A DNA stretch of 53,575 nucleotides, from contig NZ_NEGA01000023.1 of NCBI RefSeq assembly GCF_002135315.1, positions 1-53,575 of the forward strand, read 5' to 3'. Source of the DNA: Acinetobacter sp. ANC 3903 (GTDB lineage: Bacteria; Pseudomonadota; Gammaproteobacteria; Pseudomonadales; Moraxellaceae). Shown in pieces: positions 30,380-38,456 of this stretch. The notes beneath the pieces are model-generated. The model saw only the letters and a program-made list of their open reading frames with translations. It did not search any database and was not told the DNA's origin. Position 1 is the first letter of the stretch. Every line of letters starts with the position of its first letter. Made by a program: the position numbers and the translations under genes.

Positions 30380-30461
30380 AAAAAAAATGCCCTAACATGG
30401 ATGTATGGGCAAAACTAAGGACCTCGAAAGGCCATTCAGAAACTACAGCTGTTTCTGTTGA
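30380..30461 (-). ncRNA. Candidate small RNA, related 5' segment to the 3942 sRNA
   Basis: On the minus strand three hairpins follow each other: CAGAAAC/GTTTCTG (7 bp), CCT-TTCG-AGG with flanking pairs, and TGCCC...GGGCA, the last followed by eight T. The second hairpin has a UUCG tetraloop. A -10-like TATACA lies at 30468-30473, but the -35 is weak. GCTGTAGTTTCT (30438-30449) sits about 13 nt from the inferred start, as in the candidate at 3942. No ORF is present. Confidence 0.55.
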
Positions 30462-30573
30462 CCATTTTGTATACTAATAAACTAATTTTCAGTGGAAAAA
30501 TATATCAAAAGTTAAAAAATATTATTAATTAAATCATTGTATTAAATAAAGATTATTAAAAATAATTAAATAT

Positions 30574-30614
30574 TAAAAAAAGCCCACTTAACTTGGGGAT
30601 TGAGTTAAGCGGGC
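30574..30614 (-). terminator. Strong minus-strand terminator, source transcript unknown
   Basis: GCCCGCTTAACT and AGTTAAGTGGGC (minus strand) pair with one wobble, followed by seven T. No gene ends here. The transcript could start in the AT-rich 30620-30760 stretch (a third small RNA) or be readthrough from the small gene at 30894. Confidence 0.65.
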
Positions 30615-30863
30615 TTGAGTTTGATAACCATTTTATTATTTTTATTAACGCTGCGTTCTCTTTAGTGTGATTAAAAAATTATCACTTCGAAGCAAATTAC
30701 AAAGTATATAAAATATGCAGAAATCGTTTTTTCTTGTTTGTTTTGGGTTATTTTTTAATTTTTTGATAGACAACGATCATCATTTTTAAAATAGATTTTA
30801 GCTTTCCATGAATTAAAAAAATTTAGCTGTTTGCTCAAAAGCATGCCTCTGAAAAATCAAAGA

Positions 30864-30881
30864 CCTCACAAAATTGTGAGG
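30864..30881 (-). terminator. Hairpin after the 49-residue gene
   Basis: CCTCACAA and TTGTGAGG pair, 13 bp past the stop; the minus-strand tail TCTTTGATTTTT is a weak T-tract. Confidence 0.55.
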
Positions 30882-30893
30882 CCTGTCAGTCAA

Positions 30894-31043
30894 TTAAACA
30901 GTATCATTTTGTGTCTTGTTATGTTGCTCAATGTCTCTAAAATCATTAGATTTTGGGTTTTTCTGCTTACATGTAGCCTTCTTAAAACAATAACCGGCTA
31001 TCGCACATGTACCAATCACCTTTAACAATTTCATCTTTTTCAT
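30894..31043 (-). CDS. Small 49-residue Lys/Cys-containing protein
   Basis: ATG at 31043 follows a near-perfect ribosome binding site (GGAGGTGG, six-base spacing). The product starts MKKMKLLKVIGTCAIAGYCF, a basic end plus a short hydrophobic stretch, and continues KKATCKQKNPKSNDFRDIEQ to NDTV. It has three Cys. It could be secreted, membrane-attached or a small toxin-like peptide; I cannot say which. It is too short for ordinary ORF cut-offs, but the strong ribosome binding site and the downstream hairpin support a real gene. Confidence 0.6.
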   Translation of the reverse strand: MKKMKLLKVIGTCAIAGYCFKKATCKQKNPKSNDFRDIEQHNKTQNDTV

Positions 31044-31157
31044 CTTCCACCTCCATCAATCAGAAATGCAAGCATGTATAACTAGCACTTCTATCCATTA
31101 CACTCTAAGCCTATTTGGATAGCTTTTTGTATGGCAGGTAAATTTATGTGTATGAAA

Positions 31158-31186
31158 TAAAAAAGCCCTCAACTGAGGACTTTTTT
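31158..31186 (-). terminator. Terminator of the MFS gene at 31185
   Basis: AAAAG-CCTC-aact-GAGG-CTTTT with one mismatch; T6 follows on the minus strand, overlapping the stop codon. Confidence 0.75.
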
Positions 31187-32363
31187 ATGCTGCGTGCTCA
31201 AGTTTTTTATGCCAAAGCAATAAGCTTAAACAGAGTAAGCCTACACCGATACAAAAGCCCAAAACACCGCTCACCAAGCCAAAATGATCGGACAGATAGC
31301 CTGCCGCAATAATCGGGATAATGGTGCCGAGATAACCAATAAACAAATAGGTAGAGATTACTGCAGCACGGTTGTTGCTATTGGTCATCTGATGCACCAG
31401 ACCAAAGGCTCCCAGCAGTCCCAACCCGTGACCGATGCCAAGCAGAATATCACTGATAAAGAATAGCTGACTCCAGTGCTGGGTCATACATAAACCGAGT
31501 AATAGATAACTCATCATTAAGGTGATTAAACCGTAATTCAAACATTTGCCCGAGGGAAGAGATTTGGCAAAGAACTGCACCAGGGCTGAAACCAGCAAAA
31601 TACTGGCAATGGTTGAACCACTGACCAAAGGACCATGCCAGGGAATGGCTTCTTTCACAAAGGAAGGTGCAAGTGAGGCAAACAGGCTGAATGAAGCAAA
31701 TGCAGCAAATGCGGTAAACCCGGCAATATAAAACAGCGATTTATACTGCGGTTGGGGCAACTCTAGATGAGGTGCCATAGAAAATGGTTGTGATTCAAAG
31801 CTCGGGGTTTTAATCGCATACAGACCGCCTAAACAGATAATGGCTCCCAATATCACCGGAAGATAAGGCGTTAGCACGGGATGTGCGGAAAATTGCGCAA
31901 TCACCCCGCCAATAAACGGTCCCAATCCAAACCCGATGACGGTAATCACTGAACTCAACTGAGGTGCACTGTTTTTGTAAGGTTCAGGAATGGTATAAAT
32001 CAGTCCCAGCATGGCTGAGGTACTAATCAGACCGGAGGCAATGCCAATAATAAAACGGCCGACAGCCAGCCATACCGTATTTGCAGCAATGCTGGACAGG
32101 CCCAAACCGAGAATAATAAAACCCATCCCAATTTGCAGGCTACGTAAAAAACCGATGCTATTACTGAGACGGCCCAGAAATAACAGTGTGGCCAGACAGC
32201 CAAACATGTAAGCGACAAAAATATAGGTGATCTGGCTAGGCATTAACCCCCAGAGAGCCTGGTAAATGGGATATAACGGACTAGCCAGTGCAGTTCCGAT
32301 TGTTCCCATAATCAGTGCCAGGCTGACCATGATAAAAGGTCGCCATGATTGAGAATGTGTCAT
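31185..32363 (-). CDS. Major facilitator superfamily transporter
   Basis: A 392-residue membrane protein with about 12 membrane segments. The signature after segment 2 is FLGRLSNSIGFLRSLQIG, a form of the MFS loop motif. It starts MTHSQSWRPFIMVSLALIMG. The substrate is unknown; such proteins in Acinetobacter are mostly drug or metabolite exporters. It is alone, upstream of a divergent metal-resistance pair but not clearly linked to it. Confidence 0.82.
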   Translation of the reverse strand: MTHSQSWRPFIMVSLALIMGTIGTALASPLYPIYQALWGLMPSQITYIFVAYMFGCLATLLFLGRLSNSIGFLRSLQIGMGFIILGLGLSSIAANTVWLAVGRFIIGIASGLISTSAMLGLIYTIPEPYKNSAPQLSSVITVIGFGLGPFIGGVIAQFSAHPVLTPYLPVILGAIICLGGLYAIKTPSFESQPFSMAPHLELPQPQYKSLFYIAGFTAFAAFASFSLFASLAPSFVKEAIPWHGPLVSGSTIASILLVSALVQFFAKSLPSGKCLNYGLITLMMSYLLLGLCMTQHWSQLFFISDILLGIGHGLGLLGAFGLVHQMTNSNNRAAVISTYLFIGYLGTIIPIIAAGYLSDHFGLVSGVLGFCIGVGLLCLSLLLWHKKLEHAA

Positions 32364-32485
32364 TTAGAGGGTCGCAAAAATACGCGAAGTTTAAAACTAA
32401 ATTTCACGTATTGAGAAAGTAGAAGGTATATATCAGGAGTTTAATTGCGATTTACTTGGAAGGTCAATTTACAAGATGTAAAGAT

Positions 32486-32755
32486 TTAGCCGTAACGCTT
32501 TAATAATTTTAAAAATTCATCCAGTTCCTGTTGATTGATGTCGGCCTGTTCCCCAATCACGTGATGACGCAAATGGGATTCGATTAATTCATTCATTAAA
32601 CCATTGACCGCACCTTTAATGGCTGCCACCTGTTGTAAAACACTGATACAGGAATTGTCCGGCTGTTGCAAAGCCTGCTCTACGGCATGAATTTGTCCTT
32701 GTAAGCGTTTGACACGATTAAGAATTTTCTTGTCTTGATGTAAATGGCCCAACAC
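32486..32755 (-). CDS. FrmR/RcnR-family metal-sensing repressor (DmeR-like)
   Basis: An 89-residue all-helical CsoR/RcnR/FrmR repressor. Cys36 and His61, in the positions of RcnR and FrmR ligands, and nearby His64 and His65 could bind metal. The core RVKRLQGQIHAVEQAL and IKGAVNGLMNELIESHL are typical. It is divergent from the DmeF-type exporter and shares with it a TACT-(N2 G5)-AGTA operator, as RcnR-type repressors do. The likely inducer is Co(II) or Ni(II). A formaldehyde sensor is less likely, because no formaldehyde gene adjoins. Confidence 0.85.
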   Translation of the reverse strand: MLGHLHQDKKILNRVKRLQGQIHAVEQALQQPDNSCISVLQQVAAIKGAVNGLMNELIESHLRHHVIGEQADINQQELDEFLKLLKRYG

Positions 32756-32768
32756 AACACTCCAAAAA

Positions 32769-32795
32769 TAAATATACTATGGGGGAGTATATTTA
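32769..32795. promoter_or_regulatory. Operator for the RcnR-type repressor
   Basis: TAAATATACT (32769-32778) and AGTATATTTA (32786-32795) are a perfect 10-bp inverted repeat around ATGGGGG. TACT, a G-tract and AGTA are the known pattern of RcnR/DmeR-type sites. It lies between the two divergent genes, 14 bp before the repressor start and 18 bp before the exporter start, so one site can control both. Confidence 0.85.
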
Positions 32796-32813
32796 AACAC
32801 TAAGATTAAGACG

Positions 32814-33767
32814 ATGCAAAAAGCCCCATTCACCAGAACACATGCCCATCAGTTTGATGAGGGAAATCCACTGGCACAAAAACGCATTTTGCTGGCGACC
32901 ATTCTAACGGCAGCGATGATGCTAGTAGAAGTGATTGGGGGCTGGATTTACAACTCTATGGCCTTGCTGGCCGATGGCTGGCACATGAGTTCACATATGC
33001 TGGCGCTGGGACTGGCTTATTTTGCTTACCGTTCCGCACGTCGTTACGCGCAGGATCATCGTTTTAGTTTTGGCACCTGGAAAATTGAAATTTTGGCAGG
33101 CTATAGCAGCGCCATCTTGTTGATGGTGGTGGCGCTGTTTATGGCCTTTCAATCCATAGAACGACTGCTTAATCCGATTAATATTCTTTATAATCAAGCT
33201 ATTCCGATTGCAATTTTGGGCCTGGTGATTAATTTAATCTGCGCGTGGTTACTGCATGATGATCACCATCACCATCACCATCACCATCACCATCACCATC
33301 ACCATCACCATCACCACGATCATGAAAATGAGCATACTCATACCGAGCATGACCTAAACCAGAAAGCCGCTTTTATGCATGTGGTTGCCGATGCGGTGAC
33401 TTCAGTTTTTGCCATTATTGCCCTGTTTGCTGCCAAGTATTTGAATTGGACTTTTCTGGATGCCGCACTGGGCATCATTGGATCCATTCTGGTGGGGAAA
33501 TGGGCTTGGGGCCTCATTCAAGAAACCGGAAAAACCTTACTGGATGCAGAAATGGATCATCCTGTGGTGCAGGAAATTCGTGAGGTCATTGAGGAATTTT
33601 CCAGTGTAGAAATTACCGACCTGCATGTCTGGAAAGTGGGCAAAGGTAAATTTTCCTGCATTTTGGCTTTAGCCACCAATAGCAGCCTAAATGCCGATCA
33701 GGTACGGGAAGCATTATCTATACATGAGGAAATTGTGCATATCTCGGTAGAAATTAATCCGCTATAA
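32814..33767 (+). CDS. dmeF: CDF-family Co(II)/Ni(II) efflux transporter DmeF
   Basis: A 317-residue cation diffusion facilitator. The N-terminal HAHQFDEGNPLAQKRI motif marks DmeF. Six membrane segments follow, with the metal site in SMALLADGWHMSSH (helix 2) and HVVADAVTSVF (helix 5). The loop between helices 4 and 5 has 18 consecutive His (about residues 151-168), encoded by a CACCAT tandem repeat, then HENEHTHTEHD. The cytoplasmic C-terminal domain has ITDLHVWKVGKGKFSC. It exports metal into the periplasm and is paired with the repressor upstream. Confidence 0.93.
   Translation: MQKAPFTRTHAHQFDEGNPLAQKRILLATILTAAMMLVEVIGGWIYNSMALLADGWHMSSHMLALGLAYFAYRSARRYAQDHRFSFGTWKIEILAGYSSAILLMVVALFMAFQSIERLLNPINILYNQAIPIAILGLVINLICAWLLHDDHHHHHHHHHHHHHHHHHHDHENEHTHTEHDLNQKAAFMHVVADAVTSVFAIIALFAAKYLNWTFLDAALGIIGSILVGKWAWGLIQETGKTLLDAEMDHPVVQEIREVIEEFSSVEITDLHVWKVGKGKFSCILALATNSSLNADQVREALSIHEEIVHISVEINPL
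33264..33317 (+). repeat. CACCAT microsatellite encoding polyhistidine
   Basis: Eight copies of CACCAT (33264-33311) followed by CACCAC give 18 His codons inside dmeF. A six-base unit cannot shift the frame, so slippage would change only the length of the metal-binding loop. Confidence 0.95.
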
Positions 33768-33777
33768 ATCATGTCAA

Positions 33778-33793
33778 TGTTCCACGTGAAACC
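33778..33793. promoter_or_regulatory. parS site 3
   Basis: TGTTCCACGTGAAACC matches the parS consensus at 15 of 16 positions. It lies in the dmeF-dsbC gap, about 9 kb right of oriC, and forms with sites 1 and 2 a set flanking the origin. Confidence 0.88.
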
Positions 33794-33904
33794 TTGATGA
33801 GCAAATCTGTGGGTTTTCAGTAAGGCGAGCTAAAATTTTAAGCATTGCAGGCTGATTTTTGAGTAGAATCAGCCTGCAAAATTTTGAAGTAATGAGCAAA
33901 AAAT

Positions 33905-34606
33905 ATGATTAAAAAAACATTGGCATTTGCCCTGGTCAGTTTTATTTCAACTTTAACACTGGCAAATGTTGATACGGTGAAAAGTAACCTGAGTAAACAG
34001 CATCCAAAACTGAAAATTGAAAATATTCAAACCACCGAAATGAAAGGAATTTATAGCGGTTCAATGGATGGTCAGGTGGTGTATTTGAACGAAGATGCAC
34101 AACATATTCTGGTGGGTTCAATGTTTCGTTTAACTGACCAGAAAAATCTGACCAAAGATTTAATGCTGAAACAAAACAGCATCGACTGGAAAAAACTGCC
34201 TTTGCAGGATGCAGTCAAAACCGTGCGAGGTAATGGAAAACGCCAGATCGCGATCTTTTCTGACCCAAATTGCCCTTATTGCAAAAAACTTGAGACTGAA
34301 CTAAGCAAGTTAAATGATGTCACCATCTATACTTTTATTTATCCAATCAAAACCCAATCGGTGTCCGTTTCCAAACAGGTGTTCTGTGAAAAAGATCCTG
34401 CCTTGGCTTGGTCAAATTTGATTGCGAAAGGTATTCAGCCAGCCAGTAAACAAACTTGTGCCAATCCTGTGGATCGTAATTTGGCTTTAGGAAAATCTCT
34501 GGGTTTAAATGGCACACCTGCCATTATTTTCTCGAATGGATTTAAAGTGATGGGTGCCTACCCTGCCCAAGAAATTGAACAAATCTGGAAAGAGCTAGGT
34601 TTGTAA
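33905..34606 (+). CDS. dsbC: Periplasmic disulfide isomerase DsbC
   Basis: A 233-residue thiol-disulfide isomerase. Signal peptide about 1-20. The N-terminal dimerisation domain (about 21-75) leads by a linker to the thioredoxin domain with the CPYC active site (Cys123, Cys126), a second Cys pair (Cys161 and Cys185) and the cis-Pro loop GTPAI near residue 201. It corrects wrong disulfides in periplasmic proteins and is kept reduced by DsbD. It stands alone with its own terminator. Confidence 0.93.
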   Translation: MIKKTLAFALVSFISTLTLANVDTVKSNLSKQHPKLKIENIQTTEMKGIYSGSMDGQVVYLNEDAQHILVGSMFRLTDQKNLTKDLMLKQNSIDWKKLPLQDAVKTVRGNGKRQIAIFSDPNCPYCKKLETELSKLNDVTIYTFIYPIKTQSVSVSKQVFCEKDPALAWSNLIAKGIQPASKQTCANPVDRNLALGKSLGLNGTPAIIFSNGFKVMGAYPAQEIEQIWKELGL

Positions 34607-34632
34607 CTCTCTCGATTGCTCAATAGACCTAT

Positions 34633-34661
34633 AAAAAAGCACCAGTTGAGGTGCTTTTTTT
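34633..34661 (+). terminator. dsbC terminator
   Basis: AAAAAAGCACC and GGTGCTTTTTT around a 6-nt loop. Confidence 0.9.
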
Positions 34662-34690
34662 ATGAGATTAAATCAATCATGAGATAGCGG

Positions 34691-34948
34691 TTAAACGCCT
34701 GATCTTTTGGTGATGAGGTTATAAATAAACAGAATAATAATGGCACCGATGACCGAGGCAATAAAGCCTGCTGCGGAGTTTTCACCATACAGTCCGAGTA
34801 AGCGTCCACCGTAGGTGGCCAGTAAGGAACCTGCAATACCCAATAAGGTGGTGACAATAAATCCTGATTTATCATTTCCGGGATGAATAGCGCGTGCGAT
34901 TAAACCCGCAATAAAACCGACTACGATCGCAACTATAAGTGACCACAT
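34691..34948 (-). CDS. GlsB/YeaQ/YmgE-family membrane protein
   Basis: An 85-residue Gly-rich membrane protein with three segments (about 1-20, 27-50 and 58-80). It contains GFIAGLIARAIHPG and GFIVTTLLGIAGSLLATYGG, hallmarks of the transglycosylase-associated (GlsB/YeaQ/YmgE) family linked to stress responses; despite the family name it has no enzyme domain. AAGGAGAAG precedes the ATG. It is followed by about 30 bp and then the dsbC terminator on the other strand. Confidence 0.88.
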   Translation of the reverse strand: MWSLIVAIVVGFIAGLIARAIHPGNDKSGFIVTTLLGIAGSLLATYGGRLLGLYGENSAAGFIASVIGAIIILFIYNLITKRSGV

Positions 34949-35087
34949 GAGGCTTCTCCTTTTGTTATCGTTTGTTTATTTTGTTTCAATTCGCTTTCAT
35001 GTTCATAATTAATCATTTATAAAAAATACAACAGCTGAGTCCTGCTAAAAACTGTTGTTTTTTTGTTCCTTATCAAATTTTAAGGAT

Positions 35088-35110
35088 AAAAAAAGTGGCC
35101 GAAGCCACTT
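35088..35110 (-). terminator. hpt terminator
   Basis: AAGTGGC and GCCACTT close a UUCG loop on the minus strand, followed by seven T. Confidence 0.9.
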
Positions 35111-35128
35111 AAGTATCTGATCCGAGTC

Positions 35129-35656
35129 TTATAGACCAATTTCACCAATAAAGGGAATATGGCGATATTTTTGGTCATAGTCCAAGCCATAACCGACAAT
35201 AAATTTATCTTCGACTTCAAAGCCCAGAAATTTGACTTCAAGTTCAATTTCACGGCGTGAAGGTTTGCTAATTAAAGTACACAGCTCAATTGAGTTAGGG
35301 CTGCGTGTGCTTAAAATTTCCAGTACCTTGCTTAAGGTATTGCCTGAGTCAATAATATCTTCAACAATCAGCACGTCTTTACCGCGAATTTCGCCGTCGA
35401 GGTCTTTTAAAATTTTGACATCACGGCTTGAAACTGTACCGCCACCGTAACTGGATACCGTCATAAAATCGAGTTCGTGTGGTTTGCTAATTGCACGACA
35501 TAAATCAGCCATAAAAATAACTGAACCACGAAGTAAACCAATCAGCACCAATTCTTTGTCACTATTGGCATAGTGAGCATCAATTTTTGCACCAAGCTCT
35601 TTGACTTTGGCTTGAATTTCTTCAGTTGAGATCATCACACTCATATGAACGGTCAT
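35129..35656 (-). CDS. hpt: Hypoxanthine phosphoribosyltransferase
   Basis: A 175-residue purine salvage enzyme that joins hypoxanthine (and guanine) to PRPP. The PRPP-binding motif [14 protein letters not shown] lies near residues 96-109, the flexible-loop region [10 protein letters not shown] near 68-77, and [19 protein letters not shown] forms the base site at the C-terminus. The ATG at 35656 is used; an ATG at 35644 would shorten it by four residues. It is followed in the same orientation by a terminator, and guaD lies upstream, another purine salvage gene. Confidence 0.93.
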   Translation of the reverse strand: MTVHMSVMISTEEIQAKVKELGAKIDAHYANSDKELVLIGLLRGSVIFMADLCRAISKPHELDFMTVSSYGGGTVSSRDVKILKDLDGEIRGKDVLIVEDIIDSGNTLSKVLEILSTRSPNSIELCTLISKPSRREIELEVKFLGFEVEDKFIVGYGLDYDQKYRHIPFIGEIGL

Positions 35657-35878
35657 GGGGAGATACCTAAAAGCAAATCAAAAAATAAAAAAGGTGTTGA
35701 CCAGCAACACCTCTAAAGTTGTTTTAATTTTAATACATCTGTTTAAGAGATGCATCTTTTTTGCGTTTGTAAATCTAATCAGGCCTTGAGCTGTGCAGTA
35801 TCGCGCTTGAGCAGGAAAGTACACACCGCCGCAATTCCAATCATCAAGATGATCTTTTTTCTGGATATTTTTTGGGGT

Positions 35879-37195
35879 TTAGGATTTGACATATACCGGC
35901 GTTCCGTAAATATAGGTTGCATGAATATTGCGGTCATCACCCATAGTCATCAGGGCAAATAAAGCATCTTCAATGCCTTTGGCGCGTTCCTGACGCAGTG
36001 CTTGCAGTGCTGTGGCTTTCAAGTCCAGCACAATAAAATCGGCTTCTTTACCCAAGTTAAAGTTACCCAGTTTATCGTCCAGATCTAAGGCCTTGGCTCC
36101 GCCTAAGGTTGCATGATACAAGGACTCAAATGCCGAGAGTTTATCGCCCTGAAGTTGCTGGACTTTATAGGCTTCATTTAAGGTTTGCAGCTGGTTAAAT
36201 GAAGTTCCTGCACCAATATCCGTGCCCAAGCCGACTTTGACCTGTTTTTCCCAGGTTTTTTTCAAGGGAAATAAACCGCTGCCCAAGAACAGGTTGGAGG
36301 TTGGGCAAAAGGCGATTGCTGAGTGGGTGGCATGCATACAGTCCCATTCAGCCTCTTCCAAATGTACACAATGCGCGAATACCGAACGCTCTCCGGTCAG
36401 GCCATAGTGGTAATAAACATCCAGATAGCCTTTTTGTTCTGGAAATAACTCCTTGACCCAGGCAATTTCATTCTTGTTTTCACTTAAGTGAGTATGTACA
36501 TAAACCTCAGGATATTCAGCTTTCAGCTGCCCTGCCCGAGCAAGTTGTTCCGGTGTAGATGTTGGTGCGAAACGTGGAGTAATGGCATACAGGTTACGGC
36601 CTTTGCCGTGCCATTTTTCAATCAGTGCCTTAGAGTCATGATAAGAACTTTCTGCTGTATCACACAGTTCATCAGGCGCATGGCGATCCATCATCACCTT
36701 GCCGGCAATTAAACGCATTTGCTGCTGTTCTGCGGCTTCAAATAATGCATCGACTGATTCAGTATGGACACTACAAAATACTAAAGCGGTGGTGGTGCCA
36801 TTTTTAAATAATTGCTGAACAAAAAATTGCGCGATTTTATCGGCATAAGCTTTGTCTTTAAACTGCAATTCTGTAGGGAAAGTATAGCTATTCAGCCATT
36901 CCAGTAGCTGTTCCCCATAAGCACCGACCATCTCGGTTTGCGGGAAATGAATATGGGTATCGATGAATCCCGGCACAATCAGCTTGTCTGGATAATGCTC
37001 AAATGGCGTATCGGTGCTGAGCAGATCTTTTCCCTCTTCCCATGTTCCAAACCAGCTGATTTTTCCCGCATTCAGGAGGATTAAACCATCTTCAATATAA
37101 CGTATGGCTGGAGCAATGTCGGAGGCTTGGGAAACGGTGTGCTGAATATCAAGAAAGCGGCCACGAACGGCGCGTTGTGCTTGAAGGGAAGACAT
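35879..37195 (-). CDS. guaD: Guanine deaminase
   Basis: A 438-residue amidohydrolase that converts guanine to xanthine. The metal site is PGFIDTHIHFPQ near residues 73-84; later ligands lie in HTHLSENKNEIAW, VFAHCVHL and GLGTDIGAGTSFN. The ATG at 37195 follows AAAGG; a start at 37336 would add an unlikely basic tail of 47 residues and is rejected. Purine salvage links it to hpt downstream, though about 220 bp separate them. Confidence 0.94.
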   Translation of the reverse strand: MSSLQAQRAVRGRFLDIQHTVSQASDIAPAIRYIEDGLILLNAGKISWFGTWEEGKDLLSTDTPFEHYPDKLIVPGFIDTHIHFPQTEMVGAYGEQLLEWLNSYTFPTELQFKDKAYADKIAQFFVQQLFKNGTTTALVFCSVHTESVDALFEAAEQQQMRLIAGKVMMDRHAPDELCDTAESSYHDSKALIEKWHGKGRNLYAITPRFAPTSTPEQLARAGQLKAEYPEVYVHTHLSENKNEIAWVKELFPEQKGYLDVYYHYGLTGERSVFAHCVHLEEAEWDCMHATHSAIAFCPTSNLFLGSGLFPLKKTWEKQVKVGLGTDIGAGTSFNQLQTLNEAYKVQQLQGDKLSAFESLYHATLGGAKALDLDDKLGNFNLGKEADFIVLDLKATALQALRQERAKGIEDALFALMTMGDDRNIHATYIYGTPVYVKS

Positions 37196-37360
37196 GGAAT
37201 AACCTTTAATTTCTCGTTTTTTCGATTGATTGTACCTGAAATTTTTATTTAAACCGTAACCGCTTGGTTTTAACACCTTCTCTCTTTTATAAATTAAGCA
37301 GGGTTTTGAAGAGGATTTCGAAGTTTGTAACAGCAAGAAAATATGGCAATAGAACCGATA

Positions 37361-37392
37361 AAAAAGCCTTCCATCATCAACGATGAAAGGCT
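37361..37392 (-). terminator. alx terminator
   Basis: AGCCTT-CATC and GATG-AAGGCT pair with one mismatch; on the minus strand six T follow. Confidence 0.82.
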
Positions 37393-37416
37393 GAATCTTT
37401 TATTTGAAAATTACAG

Positions 37417-38367
37417 TTACTCTTGCTGCTTGTTATATCGAATCGATAACCAGGTGGTAATTGCCAGTACAATCACAATAAAGCCAAGTGAAATCCAGAT
37501 TGGCATATGGAACACGTCCAGCATCAACATTTTAAAACCAATGAACAGCAGGATAATCCCGAGACCATAGGGTAAATAATGCATTTTAGAAGCCGCGCCT
37601 GCCAGTAAGAAGAACATGGCACGCAAGCCTAAAATAGCCATTAAGTTTGCGGTCAACACAATAAAGGGATCACTGGTCACTGCAAAAATAGCTGGAATAG
37701 AATCCACCGCGAAAATTACATCGGATGCTTCAACTAAAATCAACACCAGAAATAATGGCGTTGCCCATAACACGCCGTTTTGACGCACAAAGAACTTATG
37801 CCCATCTAGCTGAGGGGTAATACGGATATGTTTGCGTAACCACTTGAGTAAGGCCATATCTTCAATATTCGGGTTTTCTTCATGACCTTTAAGAAATTTA
37901 AAACCGGTATAAACCAGGAAGGCACCGAAGATATAAAGCACCCAAGAGAATTCCTGAACGAACCATGCACCGATAAAAATAAAGATGGTACGTAAAACAA
38001 TGGCACCGAGTACACCGTAAAGCAGCACTTTACGTTGTAATGCCGGAGGGATGGCGAAGGCAGCAAAAATCATCAGCCAGACAAATACGTTATCAATCGC
38101 CAGTGATTTCTCTAACAGATAACCGGCAAAATATTCCATGGTCTTTTGATTGGCTAAAGCAACACCCGCCGTTTGCTGTAAATAAAGCCATAAACCGCCT
38201 GCGAACAGCATGGACACACTGACCCAGGCAATGCTCCAATAGGCTGCTGACCTAATTTTAACGGGCTGGTCTTCTTTGTGTTTAAAGCCAATGAAGTCGA
38301 TAATGAGCATGACTGCCACCATCGCAAAAAAAGCCAGATACAATCCCGGGGTACCGATGGATTCCAT
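37417..38367 (-). CDS. alx: TerC-family membrane protein Alx (manganese exporter type)
   Basis: A 316-residue TerC protein with about nine membrane segments. It matches E. coli Alx along its length: GTPGLYLAFF at the start, AGYLLEKSLAIDNVFVWLMIF, GVLGAIVLRT, and VEASDVIFAVDSIPAIFAV with the acidic residues thought to bind metal. The ATG at 38367 has GGAG eight bases before it; an earlier start at 38397 is rejected. Upstream lies a yybP-ykoY-type Mn2+ riboswitch, as for E. coli alx, which supports a role in manganese export. Confidence 0.93.
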   Translation of the reverse strand: MESIGTPGLYLAFFAMVAVMLIIDFIGFKHKEDQPVKIRSAAYWSIAWVSVSMLFAGGLWLYLQQTAGVALANQKTMEYFAGYLLEKSLAIDNVFVWLMIFAAFAIPPALQRKVLLYGVLGAIVLRTIFIFIGAWFVQEFSWVLYIFGAFLVYTGFKFLKGHEENPNIEDMALLKWLRKHIRITPQLDGHKFFVRQNGVLWATPLFLVLILVEASDVIFAVDSIPAIFAVTSDPFIVLTANLMAILGLRAMFFLLAGAASKMHYLPYGLGIILLFIGFKMLMLDVFHMPIWISLGFIVIVLAITTWLSIRYNKQQE

Positions 38368-38374
38368 AACAAAA

Positions 38375-38456
38375 CTCCACACCCGGCAACTGGCCATAAA
38401 AAAACCTTGACCTGTTGCCAGATGAATTAAACATCTATGTCAACATGATCAAGGTC
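38375..38456 (-). promoter_or_regulatory. Alternative hairpins before alx (terminator versus RBS stem)
   Basis: In minus-strand order: ACCTTGA (within 38447-38456), CATCTGGCAAC (38414-38424), TCAAGGT followed by seven T (38404-38410), and GTTGCCGGGTG (38380-38390) just before the GGAG ribosome binding site. The first can pair with the third to make a terminator; the second can pair with the fourth close to the RBS. The two pairings interlock, so only one should form. This is a plausible expression platform for the riboswitch. Confidence 0.6.

Noticed and set aside
33264..33317. Tandem repeat as a possible CRISPR array
   Set aside because: The unit is 6 bp, has no spacers and is an in-frame His tract.
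37196..37336. 47-residue N-terminal extension of guanine deaminase
   Set aside because: Basic, low-complexity tail not found in the family; a good start lies at 37195.
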